The notes under the pieces: generated by a model
The model's input: only the letters and a program-made list of their open reading frames with translations
Databases searched by the model: none
Told to the model about the DNA's origin: nothing
Translations under genes and position numbers: made by a program
Shown here: piece after piece, positions 53,831 to 62,134 of the stretch
How the letters are laid out: every line of letters starts with the position of its first letter
Numbering within the stretch: position 1 is the stretch's first letter
Assembly (NCBI RefSeq): GCF_000178975.2
Contig: NC_015064.1
Location: forward strand, 2,790,001-2,854,000
Length of the DNA: 64,000 nt
Reading direction: 5' to 3'
DNA from: Granulicella tundricola MP5ACTX9
GTDB taxonomy: Bacteria > Acidobacteriota > Terriglobia > Terriglobales > Acidobacteriaceae

Positions 53831-55618
53831 TTAGTACACCTTGCCGGCATTGAGGAGCAGATGCTCAAGAATGGGGCCAAGCGAGAGTGCCGGGAAGAAG
53901 GTGAGTGCGCCGACAATAATGATGGTTCCAATCAGGAGGACGGTGAAGAGCGGTGTGTCAACCGGGAAGGTCCCTTGCGAAGGAGGAGCGAGCTTCTTCT
54001 GAGCCAGGTTGCCGGCGATCGCGAGCATTGGGACGATCATCAGGAAGCGTCCGATCAACATTGCGGCACCTAATGACAGGTTGTACCAATGCGTATTTGC
54101 GCTGATCCCCGCGAACGCTGAACCGTTATTCCCTGTGGCTGATGTGAATGCGTAGAGGATCTCTGAAAGGCCATGTGGGCCGCCATTGCCGAGCGCACTG
54201 ATGCCGAGGTTCGGCATCATGAGGGAGACGGCGGAGAAGCCGAGGATCGACAAGGGAAAGATGAGGATGTAAAGCATGGCCATCTTCACATCAAAGGACT
54301 CTATCTTCTTCCCAAGGTACTCCGGCGTTCGACCAACCATCAACCCGGCAATGAAGACAGCGAGTATGACGAAGATCAACATGCCGTACAGTCCAGCCCC
54401 GACACCGCCGAAGATCACCTCGCCCAGCATGATGTTCACCAGCGGCACCAATCCTCCGAGGGGCATGAATGAGTCGTGCATCGCATTGACAGCGCCGCAA
54501 CTTGCATCCGTCGTGATCGTCGCGAAGAGCGCTGAGTTTGCGATGCCAAAGCGAACCTCCTTGCCTTCCATGTTCCCGCCAGATTGCGTGGCAGAGACCT
54601 GCTGATCGATGTGCATGGAAGCCGTGTGGAGCAACGGATTCGGCTGCGCCTCCGCATAGTAAGTGACGAAGACCCCGACAAAAAAGAGGGTTGCCATTGC
54701 AGCGAAGACAGCCCACCCGTGCGCGGGTTTCTTTGTCATGTGCCCGAGTGTCACTGTTAGACCGGCAGGGATGAGGAAGATCGAAAACATTTGCAGGAGG
54801 TTCGAAAGCGGTGTGGGGTTTTCAAACGGATGCGCGCTGTTGGTGTTGAAGAAACCGCCACCGTTTGTACCCAACATCTTGATCGCTTCCTGCGATGCCA
54901 CGGGCCCCTGCGCGATCGACTGCTCTGTGATCGTCTGGGTGACGCTCTTGCCATCTGCGCCGGTCGTGGTCACAGTCATCGGCTGGATGAGCTTTGCCTG
55001 GTCATAGGGGCGGAAGTTCTGTACCACTCCCTGCGAGACCAGCAGGAGAGCGTAGATGAAACATCCGGGGAGCAAGATCCAGAGTGAAGCACGGGTCGTG
55101 TCGACCCAGAAGTTTCCGAGAGTCTTCGTCTCCTTGCGAGCGATTCCGCGGATCAGTGCAATGGCAAGTGCCATGCCTGCTGCCGCTGAGAAGAAGTTGT
55201 GATACGCCAACGTGAGCATCTGAGTGAGATAACTCATCGTCGCTTCAGGCACGTAAGACTGCCAATTCGTGTTGGTCGTAAACGAGACTGCGGTGTTCAG
55301 CGCAAGATCGGGCGAAACGTTTGCAAGATGCTGGGGGTTCAGCGGAAGCCACTGTTGCAGGCGCTCGATCATGTAAGTCAGGAGCAGGGTGACCAGGCTG
55401 AACAAGAGCATCGAAATGGCATACTCTGTCCAGCGCATCTCGTAGCTTTCGTCGATTCCCGAAAGCTTGTACAGGGCTCTTTCGACAGGACGAAACAGAA
55501 TGTCGACAAGCGTACGCTCGCGTTCAAAGACGCGGGCCATGTACACGCCGACAGGCTTTGCGCTAACGAGAACAAGCGCAAAGAAGAAGAGGATCTGAAA
55601 CCAGCCATTGGCGGTCAT
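53831..55618 (-). CDS. kdpA: K+-transporting ATPase subunit A
   Basis: KdpA is the channel-like subunit that selects potassium. The 595-aa protein has about ten helices and four pore-loop repeats, including VSFTTNTNWQSYVPE, MLGTNGGGFFNTNSAHPFENPT, ATITTDASCGAVNAMHDS and FTSATGNNGSAFAG. It starts at the ATG at 55618, with an aggac site, 15 nt after kdpF. Confidence 0.98.
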   Translation of the reverse strand: MTANGWFQILFFFALVLVSAKPVGVYMARVFERERTLVDILFRPVERALYKLSGIDESYEMRWTEYAISMLLFSLVTLLLTYMIERLQQWLPLNPQHLANVSPDLALNTAVSFTTNTNWQSYVPEATMSYLTQMLTLAYHNFFSAAAGMALAIALIRGIARKETKTLGNFWVDTTRASLWILLPGCFIYALLLVSQGVVQNFRPYDQAKLIQPMTVTTTGADGKSVTQTITEQSIAQGPVASQEAIKMLGTNGGGFFNTNSAHPFENPTPLSNLLQMFSIFLIPAGLTVTLGHMTKKPAHGWAVFAAMATLFFVGVFVTYYAEAQPNPLLHTASMHIDQQVSATQSGGNMEGKEVRFGIANSALFATITTDASCGAVNAMHDSFMPLGGLVPLVNIMLGEVIFGGVGAGLYGMLIFVILAVFIAGLMVGRTPEYLGKKIESFDVKMAMLYILIFPLSILGFSAVSLMMPNLGISALGNGGPHGLSEILYAFTSATGNNGSAFAGISANTHWYNLSLGAAMLIGRFLMIVPMLAIAGNLAQKKLAPPSQGTFPVDTPLFTVLLIGTIIIVGALTFFPALSLGPILEHLLLNAGKVY

Positions 55619-55633
55619 GAGAGGGGTGTCCTG

Positions 55634-55720
55634 TTAAAACTTTTCTGGCTGCAACAGCGCGTAAACGAGATAGATCAGCAGGCTGACGGTCACGAGACCC
55701 AGCAGAACGATTTCAAGCAT
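55634..55720 (-). CDS. kdpF: KdpF, small stabilising subunit
   Basis: This is a 28-aa single-helix peptide (MLEIVLLGLVTVSLLIYLVY, then ALLQPEKF). It has the classic KdpF shape, with the YALL-PEKF ending, and stabilises the KdpABC complex. Its ATG immediately follows the TAG of the 33-aa upstream peptide, so the two are translationally coupled. kdpA starts 15 nt later. Confidence 0.93.
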   Translation of the reverse strand: MLEIVLLGLVTVSLLIYLVYALLQPEKF

Positions 55721-55822
55721 CTATTTGCCTGCCTTCGTTGCCAGGCGCTCGCAACCACGGGTATAAGCGATGGCGATGAGAAAGAAGACCACGCAGGCTA
55801 TTACGCATCCGACGTCCCACAT
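55721..55822 (-). CDS. 33-aa single-helix peptide preceding kdpF
   Basis: The ORF reads MWDVGCVIACVVFFLIAIAY, then TRGCERLATKAGK. It has one membrane helix, two cysteines within or at the edge of the helix and a positive C-terminus. A ggagag site stands 7 nt before the ATG, and its stop touches the kdpF start. It is the first gene after the proposed operator, so it belongs to the kdp operon. I know no named family; it may be an extra small subunit or regulator of the Kdp pump. Confidence 0.75.
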   Translation of the reverse strand: MWDVGCVIACVVFFLIAIAYTRGCERLATKAGK

Positions 55823-55905
55823 ATTGAACTCTCCGCGTCCTGCGATTTCCTGCACGACGATCATGCGCAGATGCGCTGATTCGAGTTCCAGTGTGGATGC
55901 AAGTT

Positions 55906-55924
55906 CATAAGGAAGGCATAAGGA
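55906..55924 (-). promoter_or_regulatory. proposed KdpE operator (direct repeat) upstream of the kdp operon
   Basis: TCCTTATG occurs twice on the minus strand, exactly 11 bp apart (55917-55924 and 55906-55913), 84-102 nt before the first kdp ORF and just inside the intergenic gap after kdpE. OmpR/PhoB-type regulators bind head-to-tail repeats of this period. Confidence 0.6.
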
Positions 55925-55928
55925 TTGC

Positions 55929-56645
55929 CTAAGAGGTGGTATCCGGGTCAGAAAAGAGATAACCGAGGTAGTTCACCGTTTTCAGGTAGACCGGATTGCT
56001 GGGATCGTCTTCGATCTTCCGACGCAGTTGCAAAATGAACGTCCGGAGATATTCGCGCTCATCGCCATAGGCTGGCCCCCACACCGTGCTCAGGAGTTTC
56101 GAGTGCATGATCGGGTGTCCCGCATGAGCCATGAGGTAAGACAAGAGATCGAACTCTGTCGGGGTCAGCTTGATTTCCTCACCGGACTTCTTGAGTAAGC
56201 GCCGGTCCGGGATAAGACTGAAGACACCCACATTGATCACTTTCTCGATCGCAACCGGTGTCCGCTGCCTGCGAACGGCCGAACGTATTCGTGCGGCCAG
56301 TTCTCCCATCTTGAAGGGCTTGGTCACGAAGTCGTCAGCGCCTGCGTCCAGTGCTTCGATCTTGTCTTCTTCCCGGTCACGCACCGTTACGACGAGGATT
56401 GAAATATGTGGATACTCCTTCCGCACTCTTCTGCAGGCTTCGATTCCGCCCATTCCGGGCATATTCAAGTCCATCAGGACGGCGTCGTAAGGCAACACGT
56501 GGAGCTTAAGGAGAGCCTCTTCACCAGACTCCGCTTCCCCCAGCGCGAAGCCCATCGCTGACAACGTGGCAAAGAGTCCCCTGCGGATAGACCTGTCATC
56601 CTCAACCAGCAGTACCGCGCCTTCGTGCTTGTCCTGTTTATCCAT
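55929..56645 (-). CDS. kdpE: KdpE-type response regulator (OmpR family)
   Basis: The 238-aa protein has a receiver domain (about 10-125) with acidic pair Glu15-Asp16-Asp17, phosphoacceptor Asp59 in VLMDLNMPG, VTVRD and FVTKPFK. The OmpR-type winged helix follows (about 145-235: LTPTEFDLLSYLMAHAGHPI, YLRTFILQLRRKIE). Its start overlaps the kinase stop by 8 nt. It directly precedes the kdp genes, so it is their likely activator. Confidence 0.93.
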   Translation of the reverse strand: MDKQDKHEGAVLLVEDDRSIRRGLFATLSAMGFALGEAESGEEALLKLHVLPYDAVLMDLNMPGMGGIEACRRVRKEYPHISILVVTVRDREEDKIEALDAGADDFVTKPFKMGELAARIRSAVRRQRTPVAIEKVINVGVFSLIPDRRLLKKSGEEIKLTPTEFDLLSYLMAHAGHPIMHSKLLSTVWGPAYGDEREYLRTFILQLRRKIEDDPSNPVYLKTVNYLGYLFSDPDTTS

Positions 56646-58125
56646 TGCTCAACCTTGTGCCTCCGGGAAGGCGAAGTGAAATGCTGATCTCATTGCCCTG
56701 GCAGGTTGCCGTGGCGTCGCCCCCATGCGCTTCTGCAATCTTCTTGACGATTGAAAGGCCCAGGCCAGTTCCGGTCGGCCCTTTTCCCGCTTGAGCGCCT
56801 CTGTAGTACCGTTCGAAGATGCGGCCCAGATCTTCTTTGCGAAGCGGCTCGCTTTGATTGCTCACCGTGATGATTGTCCTGCTCTCATCCTGGATGAACC
56901 TGAGATCGATCCGGGAACCCACCGTGGAGTATTTGGACGCATTGTCAACCACTTGTGCCAACGCGAGGGTGAGGAGCTGTGGATCAGCCTGGATGTCCAT
57001 GAGCACGGGTGGGCTTGCGATGTGGATGCGTCGCCTGGTCTCTTCATCATGCTCCATGACGATTCCCTCCACCAGTGGCAGGAGCGAAACCTGAGAAGAC
57101 CGGACCTTGATCTCCCTGGCGTCAAGCGCGGCGGTCCGCAGCAGCCTGCTGGTCAGACCGGCAAGCATGCCAACCTCCTGGTCAATAATTTCCACTAACT
57201 CGCTCTGTATTTCGCTCAACCGGCCAATCGCCAGTAACCCTGAGCTTGCTGTCTGAATTGCCGTGAGAGGAGTCTTGAAGCCATGAGCCAATGCATCGAG
57301 GACAGCGGTTCTGAGCTGTTCTGTGTTGCGCGCAGCCTCAGCATGGCTCTCTTTCTGCGCCGACCGCGCCCGCTCGACCGCCACGGCAATCAAGGATCCA
57401 GCGGCGTCGGCGATTGCCGGGTCAACCTCCCAGCCCTGAAGAACCATTCCCCCAATCGATGACGTCCCCATACGCAGGACACGATGTGACCAGCCTCCTT
57501 CTACACTGTCGGTATCGTCCCCGGCTGCAAAAACACGATAGGCGGCATTCTCGACAGCATTTACTTCTGCCGTTGCGGAGAACGCCCTGTCATCCGGTGC
57601 AATCCATAGTTCAACCGACTCTACTGAAAAGAACTCACGCAACAGTGCACTGAGCTGCTCAAGCCAGGAGCTCCGGGTATCGACAAGAAGGATGGCGTTG
57701 CTGAGCTGGTACAGTTTGCTGATGCCTTGGCGTTGATACTCCTGTTCCCGCGCATGAAGGCGCTCCTTCCATGAGAGCCGGCTCACCATGAGCGCGGTAA
57801 TCTCAAAGGTCATCAGAGCGATCCAGTTTTCCCGGTTGTGTACGGAAAACTTGAACAAAGGCGCTGTAAACAGGAAATCCAGACATCCCACCGCAGCCAG
57901 CGAGACCGCCGTTCCCTGGATAACGCCCCATTGAATCGAAGCCACCACCGTCGCCAGCAACAGGATCGAGATCGCCGAGGCAAGATTCAGATGCAGGGCG
58001 AACGCGGAGGCGGAAAGGCAGATCGTGATAATGACCGCGATGGTCGCGCGAGCGATCTCCACATGGGGAGGATTCGTGATTCGCCGGGCGATGGCGTGCT
58101 CGAACTTGGCAAAGGAAAGGTTCAT
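56638..58125 (-). CDS. KdpD C-terminal-type sensor histidine kinase
   Basis: The 495-aa protein has a DUF4118 membrane domain (about 25-115), a GAF-like region (140-255), the H-box LDALAHGFKTPLTAIQ with His281, and an HATPase domain (VDNASKYS, GTGLGLSIVKKIAEAHGG). It is coupled to kdpE by an 8-nt overlap, so the pair is the cognate two-component system. Like the kinase at 44781 it lacks the KdpD N-domain, which is encoded separately at 46232. The residue after His is Gly instead of Glu, which might reduce phosphatase or kinase function. Confidence 0.9.
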   Translation of the reverse strand: MNLSFAKFEHAIARRITNPPHVEIARATIAVIITICLSASAFALHLNLASAISILLLATVVASIQWGVIQGTAVSLAAVGCLDFLFTAPLFKFSVHNRENWIALMTFEITALMVSRLSWKERLHAREQEYQRQGISKLYQLSNAILLVDTRSSWLEQLSALLREFFSVESVELWIAPDDRAFSATAEVNAVENAAYRVFAAGDDTDSVEGGWSHRVLRMGTSSIGGMVLQGWEVDPAIADAAGSLIAVAVERARSAQKESHAEAARNTEQLRTAVLDALAHGFKTPLTAIQTASSGLLAIGRLSEIQSELVEIIDQEVGMLAGLTSRLLRTAALDAREIKVRSSQVSLLPLVEGIVMEHDEETRRRIHIASPPVLMDIQADPQLLTLALAQVVDNASKYSTVGSRIDLRFIQDESRTIITVSNQSEPLRKEDLGRIFERYYRGAQAGKGPTGTGLGLSIVKKIAEAHGGDATATCQGNEISISLRLPGGTRLSNG

Positions 58126-58158
58126 CGCTCCTTCATAGTACGCAGGTTGCCGCTCTCT

Positions 58159-58174
58159 TTATGTCTCCCTTATG
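58159..58174 (+). promoter_or_regulatory. proposed KdpE operator between the kinase and porin genes
   Basis: TTATG-TCTCCC-TTATG lies 71 nt before the porin ATG and 34 nt before the divergent kinase start. The half-sites are 11 bp apart, and the spacer matches the kdp box (CCTTCC) in its pyrimidine pattern. Confidence 0.55.
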
Positions 58175-58244
58175 GGTTAGGGCCTAGCATCAGTTGTTGG
58201 CTTGACGGTCTCCACGCAGTGGACCAAGGGCCTTGAGGAGAATC

Positions 58245-59684
58245 ATGAAAGTCCGCAGTATGAAATGCACCAAGGCTTTTCTTTTCGGAGCTTGCCTCGT
58301 ATCGATCTTCACCGCAGCATCCTTCGCGCAACAGGAACAACCAGCAGTTCCCGTGACCCAGCCAGCGGTCGTCTTTGAAGGCAACTTCTTTCAACGCCTC
58401 GGACAGGTGTACATCCAGGATTGGAAGGGGAACGCAGCCCCTACAGACGTCCCTGCACGCAGAGCGCTTCCCGCTCCCCTCGACTCCTCCCCCTTTCCGA
58501 GCTCCGACTGGGGCTACGGCGGATCAACCCTGCTGGGAACACCGGATGCGAATGTCTATCCGCTCATGACCGCGCTCAAGCTGCAGAACAGTCGCACGAA
58601 GGTCTATGGCTGGGTTGCGCCGAGTGTGAACTTCAGCACCTCCGGAACGAACAGCTTTCCCCTCTCTTACGATGTCGTACCCAACCGCCTTGAACTGAAT
58701 CAGGCCGTCATCTATATCGAGCGCCTGCCGAACACCGTGCAGAACAAACACTTTGACTTCGGTTATCACATCACCGGCTTCTTCGGAACCGACTACCGGT
58801 TCACCACCGCAAAAGATTATCTGAGTCAGCAATTGCTCCAGAAGAACCGCCGCTACGGCTTCGATCCCGTTCTTGAATATGCGGAGCTGTACTTTCCGGT
58901 TAAGGACGGCCTGAATATTCGCATCGGACGCTTCTTGTCGGTTCCGGGTATCGAGGCGCAACTTGCCCCCAATAACTACAACATGACTCACTCTCTGCTC
59001 TACACCATCGATCCATTTACCGACACCGGCATCATCGGCACCCTGAAGCTCAACAAGCAATGGCTGGTTCAACTCGGTCTCTCCGCAGGTCACGATGTCG
59101 CGCCGTGGTCCGATGACAGGAAGGCATCCGGGATCGCTTGCCTCAACTACTCCACCCGGACCAACAACGATAACTTCTATGCCTGCGCCAACGGTATCAA
59201 TGATGGGAAGTATGCCTACAACAACCTGCAGCACTACGATGCGACCTGGTACCACAAGTTCAATTCAAAGTGGCATGGCGCAACCGAGGCCTACTACATG
59301 TATGAGCGTCAGGTTCCAAACGTTGCTGGAAACGTAACCGTTCCCATCGCCACTGAAACTGGAGCAAACGGAGCCTTCTGCGCGGCAGGTCAAAGAACCT
59401 GCACAGCCCCGGAGTACGCCATCGTCAACTACATCAATCGCGAGATCAATCCAAGGTTGATGATGGGCTTTCGGTCGGATCTGCTCAACGATAAAAAAGG
59501 TCAGCGCACAGGCATTGCCGGCAAGTACACCGAAAACACCCTCTACGCGACAAAGTACATCGGAAGCACGATCATGATCCGTCCGGAGATCCGCTTCGAC
59601 CACTCCTGGGACCGCAAGGGCTATAACCTCGGGCAGGCGAGAAACCAGTTCTTCATGGGTCTCGATCTCATCTACAAGTTTTAG
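58245..59684 (+). CDS. outer membrane beta-barrel porin, BBP2/OmpL-like
   Basis: The 479-aa protein starts at MKVRSMK, with a gaggag site, and has a signal peptide ending ASFAQQ. The mature part has the BBP2-like pattern: LNQAVIYIERLPNTVQNKHFDFGYHITGFFGTDYRFTTAKDY in pieces, EYAELYFPVKDGLNIRIGRF and a C-terminal MGLDLIYKF with aromatic end. It would form a passive outer-membrane pore. The position next to the Kdp two-component genes and the shared box suggest potassium-dependent expression, by inference. The following 150-nt gap shows nothing clear. Confidence 0.8.
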   Translation: MKVRSMKCTKAFLFGACLVSIFTAASFAQQEQPAVPVTQPAVVFEGNFFQRLGQVYIQDWKGNAAPTDVPARRALPAPLDSSPFPSSDWGYGGSTLLGTPDANVYPLMTALKLQNSRTKVYGWVAPSVNFSTSGTNSFPLSYDVVPNRLELNQAVIYIERLPNTVQNKHFDFGYHITGFFGTDYRFTTAKDYLSQQLLQKNRRYGFDPVLEYAELYFPVKDGLNIRIGRFLSVPGIEAQLAPNNYNMTHSLLYTIDPFTDTGIIGTLKLNKQWLVQLGLSAGHDVAPWSDDRKASGIACLNYSTRTNNDNFYACANGINDGKYAYNNLQHYDATWYHKFNSKWHGATEAYYMYERQVPNVAGNVTVPIATETGANGAFCAAGQRTCTAPEYAIVNYINREINPRLMMGFRSDLLNDKKGQRTGIAGKYTENTLYATKYIGSTIMIRPEIRFDHSWDRKGYNLGQARNQFFMGLDLIYKF

Positions 59685-59834
59685 AAATTCACGACTGCCG
59701 TGGGAGTCATCAGATACACGGCGGTTACGCCTGCCTTTTAGTCCGCTCCAGCAAAGAGTAGGCAACCATTCACACTACTCTGGACCTAGCCGGATCGGAG
59801 CAGAAAGCGGTAGGCACTTTCCCGGTTTTATGAC

Positions 59835-62123
59835 CTACCCTGCCAAGGCAACCTGCCGGGACGCAGCGCGATAGCGCTGGAGGAGTGCAGGTGAAAAGCC
59901 TGCGGGAGCTTCACCTCGCCGCCATCCGCCGGGGTCAATGAAGCCTCCGGGTTCAAACTGCCAGGTATTTCCGGGATGACGCATATAGATGTACTCGCCC
60001 CCATTTTCCAGGCGCAACAACTGTTTGCCCATGGCCTGCGCGTTGCGGATGAGGCCGGCGTCTTCCGCGAGGTTCGTGTCCGGGTAGCGTGCGCCGTCCA
60101 GCCATACTTTCCGGGCAAAAGTGAGTGTACCTCCGAGCACGTCGCCTACAAACATGCGACCGTGGAGTTGACCGGAGATTTGCCAGAAGGCACCGGCCTG
60201 TACCTCCAGCAGAAACTGCATGTTCAGTCCCGAGAGATCATGAGCACCATTCATCAACGGCTCTACCTGACGGGAGATACGGTTAGGCGCGTGCCAGTCA
60301 TCGTCATCCCAGTGGACGATGTAGCTGCCTGAGGAGTGGGCGCAGGCGAGGTTGCGTTTTTCACCAATGCTGTGGCGGCAGTCCAACCGCAGGTAACGGA
60401 CGTTCTCCACACGGGCCACCAGGTCTTCCACCGCCTGCTCTCCGTCGTCGACGATGACGAGTTCCTTGTTGGGCCACTCCTGAGTCTGGAAACAGGCCAA
60501 GGCCAATGGAATGAAAGCTCGGCGGTTTCGCGTCGGCATGATGCACCTGACGTGCGGGGTCAACATGCGGCGTTCGTGCTCAGCCATCCACGCTGTGAGA
60601 CGCTGGGCATCTTCTCGAAGCCAGCAGGGATTGTTAAGATGCTTGGGACTGGTGTTGCCAGGGTGCAGCGTCGCTACGATCAATGCCGGGTCATGCAGAT
60701 CATGACGGTGAGCGGGTGCGATGTGCCCAAGGAAGCGGACGTCCTCGCCCATTTGCAGGTCATCGAAGGGATGACGCTCCCATGCGGAGCGCAGGTAAGC
60801 AAGACCGCCGAACCACACGGGCGAGTCGCCGCCGCGGTAGTGGTAACGGTAGGCCATCTCTGTTTTCGGCTCGAAATAATAAAGCTCACTGGAGCCGCAT
60901 GCCTCTACGTCCGGGAGTTGCAGCGCGGCGACCTGTCGGCGGATGCGGTCGCTGGGGTACCAGTCGTCATCATCCCAGTGAAGGATGTAAGGGCCCGCGG
61001 CGAGACGACAGGCATGGTTGCGTTTGGCCCCGATGGTGGACTTTGCGCTCAAACGTACATAACGTATGCGTTCGTCGTTTGGGATGAGATCTCGGATGGA
61101 GTCCGTACCGTCATCGATCACAATGAGTTCGCGCGGGGCATAGTCCTGCGCGAGAAAGTGTGCGATGGCTCGGGGAACGAAGGCGCGGCGCTCTGCCGTC
61201 GGCATGATGCAGCTTGCCAGTGGCGAGCCTTCGATTGGGGTGTATCGGCGTGGCTCGCGGGGGAACTTCTGTGGCGCGGGAAGCGAGAGATCCGGCAATG
61301 GCAGAGGCCGCAACTGTTGCAGGGGCATACGTGGACTGACTACAGGACTTGGATAAGATGTGGCCTTGTGAGCCACTTTCAAGCAGAACGTGTCTGCATA
61401 CCGCTGACGGTTGCGGACGCCAAGGATGGCATGATCTTCGGCCTCGCGCTTGCCTACCGGGGCTCGCCCTACCCATGCGGCACAGACCCAGAGGGCGGTA
61501 ATGCCGGCGCGATAGGCGCGGATGTTGTAGTCCATCTCCCAGCAAGGGCCGGGGCCGTAGGACTCGTCCGCTGGGCCCACTCCATCGACCGTCTCACGGG
61601 AGACAACATAACAAAAGTCCGCAAGATCCAGACGAGGGACAAGCGGACGAGCCAAATGGCCGAAGCGGCGAGCTGCCAGACGGGCCATTGCGATGTCATC
61701 CGGCGGTTGTTCGTTTGCTTCAGTCCCTCGTCCAGGAAAGAGGCACTGCTGGTTGGAGGATCGGTTGGTAGAGGGGCCGGCGATACCGCAGCCAGGGGTT
61801 CGCATCATGGTGGCGAGCAAGCGGTCGAGCCAGTCAGGACCAGGCCTGGCACCGGACTCCAGCAACACGTATGCCCGCGCGGCGGGGTACATGGTAAGCC
61901 GGTTAAAGCAGCTTGCACCACCAAGGTGCTCCGTCGTGCTGGATTGCTCTATGTCCGCCAATGTGGAGAGCGCGGCAGAGGTCTCCGCGTCGGGCCCATC
62001 GCCCAGCAGCAGCAGGCGGTGCGGTACGGCGGTGTGGGCTGCCAAGGCTTGCAAGGTTGCGTGCAGGCGCTGCGGCTCTTCAAAGACGCGTATCCCGATG
62101 ATAACTTCTACTGGCTCCGGCAT
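59835..62123 (-). CDS. glycosyltransferase with three GT-A-like domains
   Basis: The 762-aa soluble protein contains three GT2-like units. The first (about 1-270) is divergent and lacks a clear DxD. The second (about 305-540) has CIMPTAERRAFVPRAI, IVIDDGTDSI and HWDDDDWYPSDRI. The third (about 548-745) has CIMPTRNRRAFIPLAL, IVDDGEQ and HWDDDDWHAPNRI. The last two are clearly paralogous, implying internal duplication. Substrates are unknown; no polysaccharide genes are adjacent. It begins 11 nt after the gene on its right, so they are probably cotranscribed. Confidence 0.85.
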   Translation of the reverse strand: MPEPVEVIIGIRVFEEPQRLHATLQALAAHTAVPHRLLLLGDGPDAETSAALSTLADIEQSSTTEHLGGASCFNRLTMYPAARAYVLLESGARPGPDWLDRLLATMMRTPGCGIAGPSTNRSSNQQCLFPGRGTEANEQPPDDIAMARLAARRFGHLARPLVPRLDLADFCYVVSRETVDGVGPADESYGPGPCWEMDYNIRAYRAGITALWVCAAWVGRAPVGKREAEDHAILGVRNRQRYADTFCLKVAHKATSYPSPVVSPRMPLQQLRPLPLPDLSLPAPQKFPREPRRYTPIEGSPLASCIMPTAERRAFVPRAIAHFLAQDYAPRELIVIDDGTDSIRDLIPNDERIRYVRLSAKSTIGAKRNHACRLAAGPYILHWDDDDWYPSDRIRRQVAALQLPDVEACGSSELYYFEPKTEMAYRYHYRGGDSPVWFGGLAYLRSAWERHPFDDLQMGEDVRFLGHIAPAHRHDLHDPALIVATLHPGNTSPKHLNNPCWLREDAQRLTAWMAEHERRMLTPHVRCIMPTRNRRAFIPLALACFQTQEWPNKELVIVDDGEQAVEDLVARVENVRYLRLDCRHSIGEKRNLACAHSSGSYIVHWDDDDWHAPNRISRQVEPLMNGAHDLSGLNMQFLLEVQAGAFWQISGQLHGRMFVGDVLGGTLTFARKVWLDGARYPDTNLAEDAGLIRNAQAMGKQLLRLENGGEYIYMRHPGNTWQFEPGGFIDPGGWRRGEAPAGFSPALLQRYRAASRQVALAG

Positions 62124-62134
62124 CAGGTTGGGCC

